From NCBI RefSeq assembly GCF_031846385.1, contig NZ_JAVRHV010000004.1, positions 124,001-188,000 of the forward strand: DNA of 64,000 bases, in the 5' to 3' direction. The position numbers were made by a program, and so were the translations under genes. How positions within the stretch are numbered: position 1 is the first letter of the stretch; every line of letters starts with the position of its first letter. This document shows, piece by piece, positions 42,861 to 50,740 of this stretch. This stretch comes from Urechidicola vernalis (lineage in GTDB: Bacteria; Bacteroidota; Bacteroidia; Flavobacteriales; Flavobacteriaceae). The notes beneath the pieces were generated by a model, which made no database searches, had not been told where the DNA came from, and saw nothing but the letters and a program-made list of their open reading frames with translations.

Positions 42861-43832
42861 TTAAGCAATTACCGCCACTTGTTTCAATAGTGCATCAATC
42901 ACTTCATCGGCAGAAATTCCTTCGGCATTTGCTTCATAACTCAACATAATTCTATGGCGCAAACAATCATGTACAACTGCTCTAACATCATCTGGGCTCA
43001 CAAAATCATTTCCGCTCATCCAAGCATGGGTTCTAGAGGCCCTATCAATGGCTATTGTAGCTCTAGGACTGCCTCCAAAATCTAACCAACTATCTAATTG
43101 CTCGTTGTATTTAGATGGATAACGTGTTGCAGAGATAATATCTACAATGTACTTCTCCATATTTTCTGAGATAGTCACGTTGTTAATTTCTTCTCGGGCA
43201 TCAAAAATAATTTGAGGAGATAATTTTTCTTTTTTCTCCTTGTTCTTTTTAGATTGCATTTGCTCTCCACGATTCAATCGCATGATAGCTAATTCAGAAG
43301 CGTCATCTGGATAATCAATTGTAACGTGCATTAAGAATCGATCCATTTGCGCTTCCGGTAAAGGATAAGTTCCTTCTTGTTCTACTGGGTTTTGAGTTGC
43401 CATTACCATAAATAAAGGCTCCATTTTATAGGTCTTCCCAGCAACAGAAACTTGTCGTTCTTCCATGGCTTCTAGCAAAGCAGATTGTACCTTAGCAGGA
43501 GAACGATTGATCTCATCTGCTAAAATTAAATTGTTAAAAATAGGCCCTTGTTGAAAGATGAATTTATCTTCAGTTTCAGGTTGGTAAATTTCTGTTCCGG
43601 TAATATCGGATGGTAATAAATCTGGTGTAAATTGAATTCTACTTAGTCCGCAATCTAATTCTTTCGCCAAGGATTTGATGGCCCTTGTTTTGGCTAATCC
43701 TGGTAACCCCTCTAGCAATACATTTCCATTCGCTAAAAGAATTAATATTAATCTGCTTACTAATTTATCTTGTCCGATAATGGATTGAGACATACGCTCT
43801 TTGAGTGTATTTATTTGTTGAAGTGTATTCAT
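42861..43832 (-). CDS. MoxR-family AAA+ ATPase
   Basis: Hexameric chaperone-like ATPase of 323 residues, first gene of a six-gene coupled operon. The Walker A is GLPGLAKT (near residue 40), Walker B is LILADEINR (near 103), sensor 1 is MVMATQNP, the arginine-finger region is YPLPEAQMDRF, and a C-terminal lid contains GGSPRATIAIDRA (sensor 2). All are standard for MoxR. In characterised cases MoxR proteins and VWA partners insert metal cofactors or activate enzymes. Here the operon runs directly toward three calcium-dependent sulfatases, which is suggestive but unproven. A 236-base gap with an inverted repeat separates it from a divergent outer-membrane protein gene. Confidence 0.92.
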   Translation of the reverse strand: MNTLQQINTLKERMSQSIIGQDKLVSRLILILLANGNVLLEGLPGLAKTRAIKSLAKELDCGLSRIQFTPDLLPSDITGTEIYQPETEDKFIFQQGPIFNNLILADEINRSPAKVQSALLEAMEERQVSVAGKTYKMEPLFMVMATQNPVEQEGTYPLPEAQMDRFLMHVTIDYPDDASELAIMRLNRGEQMQSKKNKEKKEKLSPQIIFDAREEINNVTISENMEKYIVDIISATRYPSKYNEQLDSWLDFGGSPRATIAIDRASRTHAWMSGNDFVSPDDVRAVVHDCLRHRIMLSYEANAEGISADEVIDALLKQVAVIA

Positions 43833-43938
43833 TACAATTGTTTTAGTGCATTAAATATAGGTAAATTAATCTTACTTTTTTATAGTAAAATTTCCATTTC
43901 AAAGGTTAAATAGAAAACTCCCTTTTCAATCAGATAAA

Positions 43939-43961
43939 TACCTAATTGTAATAATTAGGTA
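43939..43961. promoter_or_regulatory. Inverted repeat TACCTAATT-N5-AATTAGGTA
   Basis: Perfect 9-base arms with a 5-base spacer in the gap between the divergent moxR operon (start 43832) and the barrel gene at 44069. The distances (about 105 on each side) suit an operator controlling one or both directions. The regulator is unknown. Confidence 0.45.
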
Positions 43962-44068
43962 ATTAACCTAGAAAACATTGATCGTTAAAATACTAATGAC
44001 AAAGTTGTTTTATTAAAAGTTGATGAAATAAACTATATTAGCATTTATAACTACCTAAATTTAAAATT

Positions 44069-44839
44069 ATGAAAAAGAAGGTATTACTCCTTTGTTTTGT
44101 ATTGTTTGGTATTACAATGCACTCTCAAGTTCTTATCTCCTTGTTATTAGGGGATAAATTAAATTCTGACGGACTTGAGTTTGGATTAGAGGGTGGATTT
44201 AATTTTTCTTCGATAAGTGGTTTAGAGACCAAACAAATGACTTCGGATTTGAATCTTGGTTTCTACTTTGATATTAGGGTTAAGAATAATTGGTATTTAG
44301 ATACTGGAGTTTTGGTAAAATCACAAATTGGAGTAGAAGATTTATCGACCAATGATTTGAATTTTATTGGGGCAACAATTCATGAAGATTTGGAAGGGCA
44401 ATATGATCAAGTTGTTCGTGGATTTTTGGTTCCTGCACAAATGAAATATGAATTTGAAGATCATATTTATGTTGAAGGGGGATTGCAATTTGGGTTAGTA
44501 ACTAAAGCTTATGTGGAATTTAATGGAATACAAGATGAGTTGGAGGTTCGAATTCAAGAAGACAATAGAGACGCAATGAATAGAATTGATGTTGGAGCCA
44601 TTGCAGGATTTGGATATCAGTTAAAGAAGGGAGAAGGAATGACTATTGGGGCAAAATACTCCTATGGATTTGTGAATGCTTATAAAGAAAAAGATGGAAC
44701 CAAGCACAATTCTATTTTTGTGAAAGTGAATATTCCAATAGGAAAAAATAAGGGAAAGGAAAAACGTGCAGAAAAGGAAAGATTGGAAAAAGAAGAAGAA
44801 AAGAACTTAAAAGAAAAGAATGAAAAAGATTCCATTTAA
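44069..44839 (+). CDS. Outer-membrane beta-barrel protein with charged C-terminal tail
   Basis: Exported protein of 256 residues. The signal peptide is about 1-19 (FGITMHS/QVLI). A barrel-like pattern follows, resembling the PorT/OMP_b-brl group (LEFGLEGGFNFSSISGL, LGFYFDIRVKNNWYLDTGVLVKSQ split by short turns, and MTIGAKYSYGFVNAY). After the last strand comes a highly charged helical tail of about 30 residues made mostly of Lys and Glu (KGKEKRAEKERLEKEEEK). Such a tail would sit in the periplasm or outside and is not part of the barrel. The gene overlaps the next barrel gene by 20 bases. Function unknown. Confidence 0.72.
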   Translation: MKKKVLLLCFVLFGITMHSQVLISLLLGDKLNSDGLEFGLEGGFNFSSISGLETKQMTSDLNLGFYFDIRVKNNWYLDTGVLVKSQIGVEDLSTNDLNFIGATIHEDLEGQYDQVVRGFLVPAQMKYEFEDHIYVEGGLQFGLVTKAYVEFNGIQDELEVRIQEDNRDAMNRIDVGAIAGFGYQLKKGEGMTIGAKYSYGFVNAYKEKDGTKHNSIFVKVNIPIGKNKGKEKRAEKERLEKEEEKNLKEKNEKDSI

Positions 44840-45869
44840 ATTATTAGTATTTGGTTTATTGTTATTCTTTGCAACGTATTCGTCTGTTGCACAATATTCA
44901 TCAATTGATGTTGGAAAAAAACACCAAGAATATAGAGATAGTATAAAGAACACGAAATATGATTATATCTTTCCTATATGGGGTCAGAAGGTCTATGAAA
45001 AAGGGTTCGATATTCCATTCCCTGCCGGTTTAATGGCCAATTTTGTTTGGATGGATCAGAATATTACTATTGATAACATGCAATTAGGGTTTAAAAGCGA
45101 CAATTATGATGTCCCTTTAACTCCTGTTGATTTTATCGAGTTTGGAGAAAACTCGAATACGTCTTATGCTTATAACGTAAGACCTGATTTATGGGTATTG
45201 CCATTTTTTAATGTATATGGTTTGTTCGGTGGAGGTTCTTCAAATACAAAAGTGAATTTAGTAGCCCCCATTGAATTAGGTTCTGAAGTTGAACAGAATA
45301 TTACTACAAAAGGGTTTGGAGTAATGTTTGCTGGAGGTGTTCGGAAAATGTGGTTTTCTGTAGATGCAAATTGGACTTGGAATAAACCGGAATTATTAGA
45401 CGACCCTGTTCGAGTAAAAGTTTTAGGAGTGCGTGTTGGTAAAACGTTTAAGTTTAAAAACAGACCCCAAAGTAATTTTGCCTTTTGGATTGGAGGAATG
45501 CGTACTAAAATGGACGCTGAAACAAGAGGTCAAATTTCGCTAGGAGAGGCATTGCCAGGATTAGAAGATAGGGCAGACCAAATTGTTTCTGATTATAATG
45601 ATTGGTACGCCGCCAATTATGATGATTTAAACTTTGCTCAGAAAAAAGTAGTAGACGAGGTCTTTGACCCAATAGTTGATGCTATTGATCAGGTGGATGG
45701 TACCAGTATTATTCGTTATGGAATGGATAAACAAGTACAACAACTTTGGAATGGTGTTGTTGGTGGACAGTATCAATTGAATAAAAGATGGCAATTTAGA
45801 GCAGAAGGTGGAATTATTGGAAATAGAAAATCATTCTTAGTATCTGCAAACTATAGGTTTTTATTGTAA
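44820..45869 (+). CDS. Exported beta-barrel protein of unknown function
   Basis: Exported protein of 349 residues with signal peptide (about 1-24, YSSVA/QYSS). The body alternates strands and turns with many aromatic girdle residues (e.g. PDLWVLPFFNVYGLFGGGSS, FGVMFAGGVRKMWFSVDANW, WQFRAEGGIIGNRK) and ends LVSANYRFLL, so an outer-membrane barrel is likely. A soluble helical insert (about 235-300, ALPGLEDRADQIVSDYNDWY) interrupts it. I do not recognise the family. Its ATG lies inside the previous gene (20-base overlap), so the two proteins are translationally coupled and may form one complex. It ends 12 bases from the convergent ferric-reductase-like gene. Confidence 0.72.
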   Translation: MKKIPFKLLVFGLLLFFATYSSVAQYSSIDVGKKHQEYRDSIKNTKYDYIFPIWGQKVYEKGFDIPFPAGLMANFVWMDQNITIDNMQLGFKSDNYDVPLTPVDFIEFGENSNTSYAYNVRPDLWVLPFFNVYGLFGGGSSNTKVNLVAPIELGSEVEQNITTKGFGVMFAGGVRKMWFSVDANWTWNKPELLDDPVRVKVLGVRVGKTFKFKNRPQSNFAFWIGGMRTKMDAETRGQISLGEALPGLEDRADQIVSDYNDWYAANYDDLNFAQKKVVDEVFDPIVDAIDQVDGTSIIRYGMDKQVQQLWNGVVGGQYQLNKRWQFRAEGGIIGNRKSFLVSANYRFLL

Positions 45870-45881
45870 TCAATTCACTAC

Positions 45882-46535
45882 TTATTTTCTTCCAATTAAA
45901 TTAATAATATAGCATATTGCGAAAAAAGTAAAAGCAACTAAACTAATTGGAGGCATTCCTCCATGCCAATCTGATGGTTTCAACCATCCCTCATACCCCA
46001 TAAAGAATATATGAGCCAACGAGAATAACAAGGCTACAAGCAAGAATTTTCTAGAGGTAATAAACCGCATGAATTTTGCATCTTCTTTCATAGTTGTTTT
46101 AAAGGATAAATTATACGCCCACAATACCACAAAAGCAAAAATACCACCTAACATACTTAATCCTGCAAACAACGTAAGGCTACCATCTTCTTCAAAAAAT
46201 TTTCCGAAAATCTCAGGTTTAAAAATCATAAAACTCATAAGTACATGAACTAGTACATATAAGAAACCTGTCATTCCAAGTGTCTGCCGAGCGTTTAACC
46301 AACCTTCGCTAACATTTAGGCCTAAATTTTTTAAAGGCCCAATGGAAAAATTAAAGGTTAACATGATAAATGCAGCTAAAGAAATTGCTTTATTTAGAAT
46401 GAAAAAAGGAAAGTCATTCCAAGGAACATTGCCAAAAACATGATAACGCGTAATTGCATAAAGCAATGAAAAAATACTTGTAGTTAGAATTATTTTTCCA
46501 GCGAAATTCTGTTCTTGAGGTAGCGAAGTTTTCAT
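45882..46535 (-). CDS. Ferric-reductase-like transmembrane (cytochrome b-type) protein
   Basis: Integral membrane protein of 217 residues with six predicted helices. It resembles the ferric-reductase-like transmembrane domain (YedZ/MsrQ group): RQTLGMTGFLYVLVHVLMSF holds a histidine in helix 3 suited to heme ligation, and SRKFLLVALLFSLAHIFFMG another in helix 5. There is no flavin- or NAD-binding domain, so it would pass electrons from the quinone pool or a partner. The octaheme cytochrome encoded at 27554-29788 could be such a partner, but the genes are 16 kb apart. A short gene lies 3 bases upstream and is co-transcribed. Confidence 0.7.
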   Translation of the reverse strand: MKTSLPQEQNFAGKIILTTSIFSLLYAITRYHVFGNVPWNDFPFFILNKAISLAAFIMLTFNFSIGPLKNLGLNVSEGWLNARQTLGMTGFLYVLVHVLMSFMIFKPEIFGKFFEEDGSLTLFAGLSMLGGIFAFVVLWAYNLSFKTTMKEDAKFMRFITSRKFLLVALLFSLAHIFFMGYEGWLKPSDWHGGMPPISLVAFTFFAICYIINLIGRK

Positions 46536-46538
46536 AAA

Positions 46539-46760
46539 TTATCGAATTCGTAGTCGTTTTTCGAACTTAATTTTAATTACGGATAATCTTTTCATAATTG
46601 CCATTAATTTTTCATCTCTATTTTTTTTATATACTTCATTGATAGCAAGGATCATTCTCTTAGCTTCTCTTACCGCAATAATTCTTTCATTTCTAGATTT
46701 GAATTGGCTTTCATTTTTTTCAAATTCTAATGCTTGTGTAATTAATTCTAATGTACTCAT
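46539..46760 (-). CDS. Small helical charged protein
   Basis: Hypothetical 73-residue protein, very rich in Lys, Arg and Glu and probably all-helical (EAKRMILAINEVYKKNRDEK). No signal peptide or membrane helix. It is placed 3 bases before the ferric-reductase-like gene and 17 bases after an inverted repeat, which favours a real co-transcribed gene. I do not recognise a family. Confidence 0.55.
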   Translation of the reverse strand: MSTLELITQALEFEKNESQFKSRNERIIAVREAKRMILAINEVYKKNRDEKLMAIMKRLSVIKIKFEKRLRIR

Positions 46761-46776
46761 ATAGTTCTATTTGCAA

Positions 46777-46813
46777 TTTTGTTCAATAAAAATATCAAAA
46801 AAAATGAACAAAA
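46777..46813. promoter_or_regulatory. Inverted repeat TTTTGTTCA-N19-TGAACAAAA
   Basis: Perfect 9-base arms (46777-46785, 46805-46813) 16 bases before the start of the small helical protein, in its promoter position. The centre-to-centre distance of 28 bases suits two sites for a dimer on nearly three helical turns. Candidate operator; the regulator is unknown. Confidence 0.4.
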
Positions 46814-46868
46814 AAAAATATTGCTCTAAAAATAACAATTTATTAATGTACTATATGCGTATAAGAAC

Positions 46869-47849
46869 CTAACCCCAAAAACCAACAACGCGCTCAATCA
46901 ACCAAAAAGCAGCAACGCTTCCTATGGCATAAGGCGTAACTTGTTGGATCCAACTAGGCCAAGATTTTTTTAATCTTTTCATGAGAAAAATAAATCCAAG
47001 AACGGCTAGGATAAATAGTATTTGCCCTACTTCGACACCTACATTAAAGAATAAAAGCGCTAACGGAATTTCTGCCTGAGGAAGACCAATATCGGCTAAG
47101 GCGCCAGCAAATCCAAATCCATGTAGTAAGCCAAAAGTGAAGGCAACAACCCAAGGATATTTCATAGTTAATCCTGTTTCACCTTTATAATGTTTCGTTA
47201 ACTCTACGGCTAGAAAAACGATACTTAAGGCAATTACTGCTTCAACAGGCGGTCCAGGCAATCCTACGACTCCCAATGCAGATAATGATAACGTAATACT
47301 ATGCGCAATTGTAAACGCCGTCACTGTTTTTATCAGTTTTCTAAATCCAACAGTAATTAGTAATAATGCTAAAACAAAAAATAGATGGTCTATACCTATT
47401 AAAATATGTTCAACACCTAATACTAAGTAAGTTTTAACCACTTCATATTTTGAAGGTTCTTTAGGGATGGTATACCTCGGGTTAGAAGGTTTGATCATGA
47501 CAGAATATTGATTGCCATTTTGCAGTCGAATTGTCAATAAAATATCAATCAAGGTTTTTTCTTGCCCATCAAATCGAATAAGTCCACCTTCTATAGGTTC
47601 TGTAATTTTAAAATCAAAAGTTCTTCTAAGATTACCGGACATTAAGTTCTGTTGCTCCCCTAATTTTTCCCAAGTTTCTGGAACTCTAGGATAAATTTTT
47701 GGAATAGCATCTCCCATCGCTGGTACTTTCCAAGTAACCTGATATATGGAATCGTTTACCTGAAGTACGCTAAAATAACCTGGTCTAACTTCATGTGCAC
47801 TTACCGTCAAGCCAATGAATAGGAAAAGAAATAATAATCTAGTTTTCAT
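46869..47849 (-). CDS. HupE/UreJ-family membrane protein
   Basis: Exported/integral membrane protein of 326 residues. The signal peptide is about 1-18 (LTVSA/HEVR). A periplasmic beta-rich domain (about 19-125) is followed by six helices forming a HupE/UreJ_2 domain (about 130-326). Histidine/aspartate-containing helices are visible: VEHILIGIDHLFFVLALLLI, FTIAHSITLSLSALG and LLHGFGFAGALADIG. Related proteins carry nickel or cobalt in urease and hydrogenase operons, but this larger form, with an extra periplasmic domain, is common in marine bacteria that lack those enzymes. No urease or hydrogenase gene is present here. Its start overlaps the PpiC-type isomerase gene by 11 bases, so the two are co-translated. 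Confidence 0.85.
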   Translation of the reverse strand: MKTRLLFLFLFIGLTVSAHEVRPGYFSVLQVNDSIYQVTWKVPAMGDAIPKIYPRVPETWEKLGEQQNLMSGNLRRTFDFKITEPIEGGLIRFDGQEKTLIDILLTIRLQNGNQYSVMIKPSNPRYTIPKEPSKYEVVKTYLVLGVEHILIGIDHLFFVLALLLITVGFRKLIKTVTAFTIAHSITLSLSALGVVGLPGPPVEAVIALSIVFLAVELTKHYKGETGLTMKYPWVVAFTFGLLHGFGFAGALADIGLPQAEIPLALLFFNVGVEVGQILFILAVLGFIFLMKRLKKSWPSWIQQVTPYAIGSVAAFWLIERVVGFWG

Positions 47850-48666
47850 CCATCAACTCTTTTGATTCCAAATCATAAACAACCTCATAATTTTCCAATA
47901 GGGAGTTTAATAATTGATTTTTGAATTTATTATTCGCTTCAAAGTTATAATCCAATACTACATTACGCTGTGTTTCTTTAAATGAATAATATCCTGCAGG
48001 TATTTTTTCATGGACTTTTACCAGGTGTACTCCAAAACCTGAATTAATTGGTCCTTGCCAAGTTCCAATTTTTAAGGTGTCTATTGTATTTGCAAATCGA
48101 GTTCCAAAATCGATGGCAATTTTAGTACCTGAAGTGTTCTCATATTTTTTTGGCAGAGAAAGCCCATCTGCTTTTTCAGGAATATTATTAGATGAAATTA
48201 TTTTTTTAGCGTCCGCAGTTGCATCATCTCGTTTATCGGGACTAAAATAGAGTTGTTCTAGCGTGAAGATTGCAGGTTTTTTATAATCATCTTTGTTTTC
48301 TTCATAGTAATCTTTTAGCATTTTTTCGGTAGGTTGAAGGGTCTCAGCCAATTCATCCGAAATAAATTGCATTTTCTGAGCCAAACGTCTCTTTACAATT
48401 TCATCATTATGATCTAGATTCATTTTTAAAGCCTCTCTATAAAAAATCTCCTGCTCTAAATATTCACTTATCAATCCTTGTACTTCATTCAATGAAGGTT
48501 CTCGATTTCTCTTTTGGCCCCATTTAGCAACCAATTCATTTACTAAATCATTGTCTATTAGAATTTCTTCTTTGTCTTCAGAAGGATTGATAACATAAAA
48601 CAAGGCAAATAATAAGGTGCCAATTAATAAAAAATGGAATAAAGGTTCTTTGATTAATTTCTTCAT
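47839..48666 (-). CDS. PpiC-type peptidyl-prolyl isomerase, membrane-anchored
   Basis: Periplasmic folding helper of 275 residues. An N-terminal anchor helix (about 9-26, LFHFLLIGTLLFALFYVI) is followed by a SurA-like helical chaperone region (about 35-110) and a divergent parvulin domain (about 125-225; FTLEQLYFSP and GPINSGFGVHLVKVHE match the usual strand motifs). Its gene overlaps the HupE/UreJ gene by 11 bases and follows the DUF3604 genes. This makes it a likely dedicated chaperone for the exported DUF3604 proteins or the HupE-like protein rather than a general SurA. The first base of its transcript lies beyond a hairpin at 48694-48722. Confidence 0.82.
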   Translation of the reverse strand: MKKLIKEPLFHFLLIGTLLFALFYVINPSEDKEEILIDNDLVNELVAKWGQKRNREPSLNEVQGLISEYLEQEIFYREALKMNLDHNDEIVKRRLAQKMQFISDELAETLQPTEKMLKDYYEENKDDYKKPAIFTLEQLYFSPDKRDDATADAKKIISSNNIPEKADGLSLPKKYENTSGTKIAIDFGTRFANTIDTLKIGTWQGPINSGFGVHLVKVHEKIPAGYYSFKETQRNVVLDYNFEANNKFKNQLLNSLLENYEVVYDLESKELMDEN

Positions 48667-48693
48667 GAAAAGGGAGATTATAAGTCAAAATTA

Positions 48694-48722
48694 TAGGGAC
48701 AATTTACAAGAAATTATCCCTA
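48694..48722 (-). terminator. Hairpin after the DUF3604 gene side, ahead of the PpiC gene
   Basis: Arms TAGGGACAATTT and AAATTATCCCTA (one mismatch) with a 5-base loop between the DUF3604 stop (48744) and the PpiC start (48666). The transcript runs leftward, so it lies after DUF3604. No clear T-run follows, so it may be an attenuator or mRNA-stabilising hairpin rather than a full terminator. Confidence 0.45.
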
Positions 48723-48743
48723 GTATAAAAGTAGTTTATTTTT

Positions 48744-50681
48744 TTATTTAGGCGTATACCAAATTGGAGAAGTATAGGCTCTTTCTTGCGCCATCATTTC
48801 AACCGTGTCTGGCATATCCGTTGAGAATCGTTTAGCGTCAAATGCTTGCCATGTAGGAGTTGGAATTTCTAGAACACGTACATAGTAAAAGGCTCTTAGA
48901 TTTGAATCAAAATCTGGATCTGTCCAAAGCGTTTCAAACTGAGTACTTCCTATTGAGTTTGTGTAACTTGCGTTTTCTATATTAACTGTGTTTCCTACAG
49001 GAGTCTTACATCTACCGTCTTCACCAATTTTTCTGCCATCCGATACAGCCAAATCATAAATTCGCTCTTGTCGTTTACCTTCGGAATCAATCCATCCTTT
49101 TATCATCTGTAGACGATCTAAGTTTGCCCCATCGACATCTTTAGATGTTTTGACTAAAAATATCGGTGCTTTTCCGTCAGGTGCATTTGAAATATCACCA
49201 CCCATAGGAACTCCTTTACTGTAACCTTTTTCTATATAGTCTTTACTTGATAAGTCGTCATTTGTAAAATCCCATCCACCGAACATTCTAACAATGATTC
49301 TTGTTCCGGTGGTTGCGTAGGTTTCTTTGTTTTGCATGGCGTCATAAATACCTTCACGTGTGTTTTCTCGAGCCCAAACGGCCGCTAATCCTGCTCCAAT
49401 AGTCTCATACGAATAACTTGATAAACTATCGTCACCACTTAAAGATCCAATCAAAACATGTTCCCATCTATCCGCTTCTGGTTCTAAATGTGAAGCTTTT
49501 CCGAAAAAATTTTCTTCTCTGGTGGTTGCAAGTGACGTATGTGCATCGGTACTTCCAATCATACCAAATTTATAAGGATTCGTTCCTAATTTTTCTTCAA
49601 GTTGTAATCCTATTTGTAATGCAGATCTGGCGTATTCCATTGGTAGCATCCAATCTTCTTTTGGATTCAGGCCAGCAATATCCGACTTATCCCAATTGCC
49701 GTAATTTGAAAACTCGTCGTTTGGAGACATAAAAGGATGTGCTTCACCATCTCCTTTTATTTGTGTTACTTCGTATAGTGGTTCAAGTCTTGCTCTTGTT
49801 TCGACGTAATTTTTGTCAATTGGCATGCCATTCAATCGTTTTTCTTCAGGAAACATGACACCATTAGATAAATTACCATTGTGTGCAATAGCTAGGATAG
49901 ATCCCCCTGTATTTTTTTCGTATTCATCCATATAATTCCAAAGATCTTCTGGGTCAACTGAATCAAACGCACTAAATGGAAGAACTTTACTTGCTTTATC
50001 TGCATCATCTTTAAAAACCACAACTCTATGTAAATTGCCAGGCGTTTCTCTAGTTGCAATTGAAGTCCACTCAAATCCTATCATTGCCGTAAATACGCCT
50101 GGTTCATTGTATTGATCGGCAAAATTTAATTCTCTTTTCCAAGCAGTCTCCATCATTTCGGGGCTATCAATACTATCTGTATTCATAGCAACAGTTGCCA
50201 CCCACTTTTGAAACGCATCATGGCCTTTTCCTTCTTTTACTAAATCGTGTAATGCCTTTCCAAATGGGTATTTCATTAATATTGGGTCTGATTCGGAAAT
50301 CATTGGCGCCAAACCTAAGTTTTCTGCGTGATCTGAAATAACAAGAAAATCTAAAGGTCGAATTAGTTTAATAGGAAATCCGTGAGATGCTACTACTTCT
50401 TCTCCTTTAGCCACTCTGTAGGCTTCCTCTGGACCCAATCTATTACCAATCATTCCAGCATCTGTGGAATACGAAGTATGTAAATGCGTATCTCCCCAAA
50501 GCGGTTTGTCATAATTTTTTGGTAAAGGTTCTGCTTTGAATTCGCCCACATAAGGTGAATAATTTTCACCATTTATAGTTCGTGGTTCCTCAGAATGATG
50601 ACCATCATCGCTATGTTTAGGTTCTGTTTTACATCCTAAAACTAGCAGAGAGCAGCAAATTAGTATAAGTAAATTTTTCAT
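48744..50681 (-). CDS. DUF3604 (PHP-like) lipoprotein, paralog 1
   Basis: Exported protein of 645 residues with a lipoprotein signal at Cys17 (LLVLGC). The DUF3604 domain covers nearly the whole chain. Metal-site motifs of the PHP/amidohydrolase type are clear: WGDTHLHTSYSTDAG (H-x-H), FLVISDHAENLG (D-H), LAIAHNGNLSNG (His) and GSTDAHTSLATT (D-x-H). Such sites usually hold two or three metal ions and hydrolyse phosphate esters, but no substrate is known for this family to my knowledge. Side-by-side with paralog 2 (50741-52651), similar along the full length. It precedes the PpiC and HupE/UreJ genes in the same direction. Confidence 0.88.
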   Translation of the reverse strand: MKNLLILICCSLLVLGCKTEPKHSDDGHHSEEPRTINGENYSPYVGEFKAEPLPKNYDKPLWGDTHLHTSYSTDAGMIGNRLGPEEAYRVAKGEEVVASHGFPIKLIRPLDFLVISDHAENLGLAPMISESDPILMKYPFGKALHDLVKEGKGHDAFQKWVATVAMNTDSIDSPEMMETAWKRELNFADQYNEPGVFTAMIGFEWTSIATRETPGNLHRVVVFKDDADKASKVLPFSAFDSVDPEDLWNYMDEYEKNTGGSILAIAHNGNLSNGVMFPEEKRLNGMPIDKNYVETRARLEPLYEVTQIKGDGEAHPFMSPNDEFSNYGNWDKSDIAGLNPKEDWMLPMEYARSALQIGLQLEEKLGTNPYKFGMIGSTDAHTSLATTREENFFGKASHLEPEADRWEHVLIGSLSGDDSLSSYSYETIGAGLAAVWARENTREGIYDAMQNKETYATTGTRIIVRMFGGWDFTNDDLSSKDYIEKGYSKGVPMGGDISNAPDGKAPIFLVKTSKDVDGANLDRLQMIKGWIDSEGKRQERIYDLAVSDGRKIGEDGRCKTPVGNTVNIENASYTNSIGSTQFETLWTDPDFDSNLRAFYYVRVLEIPTPTWQAFDAKRFSTDMPDTVEMMAQERAYTSPIWYTPK

Positions 50682-50706
50682 AAGATTAAAGGTTAAAGAT
50701 TAAAAA

Positions 50707-50734
50707 AAGGGTAGCAATTAATATTGCTACCCTT
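50707..50734 (-). terminator. Terminator between the two DUF3604 genes
   Basis: Perfect 12-base arms AAGGGTAGCAAT and ATTGCTACCCTT with loop TAAT. The A-run at 50702-50708 gives a U-run on the leftward strand. It lies 6 bases after the stop of paralog 2 and about 25 bases before the start of paralog 1, so the paralogs are expressed at different levels. Confidence 0.75.
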
Positions 50735-50740
50735 CAAATT

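Noticed and set aside
46869..47849. HupE/UreJ protein as evidence for urease or hydrogenase
   Set aside because: No urease or hydrogenase structural or accessory gene occurs in the window; the protein has the larger form with a periplasmic domain.
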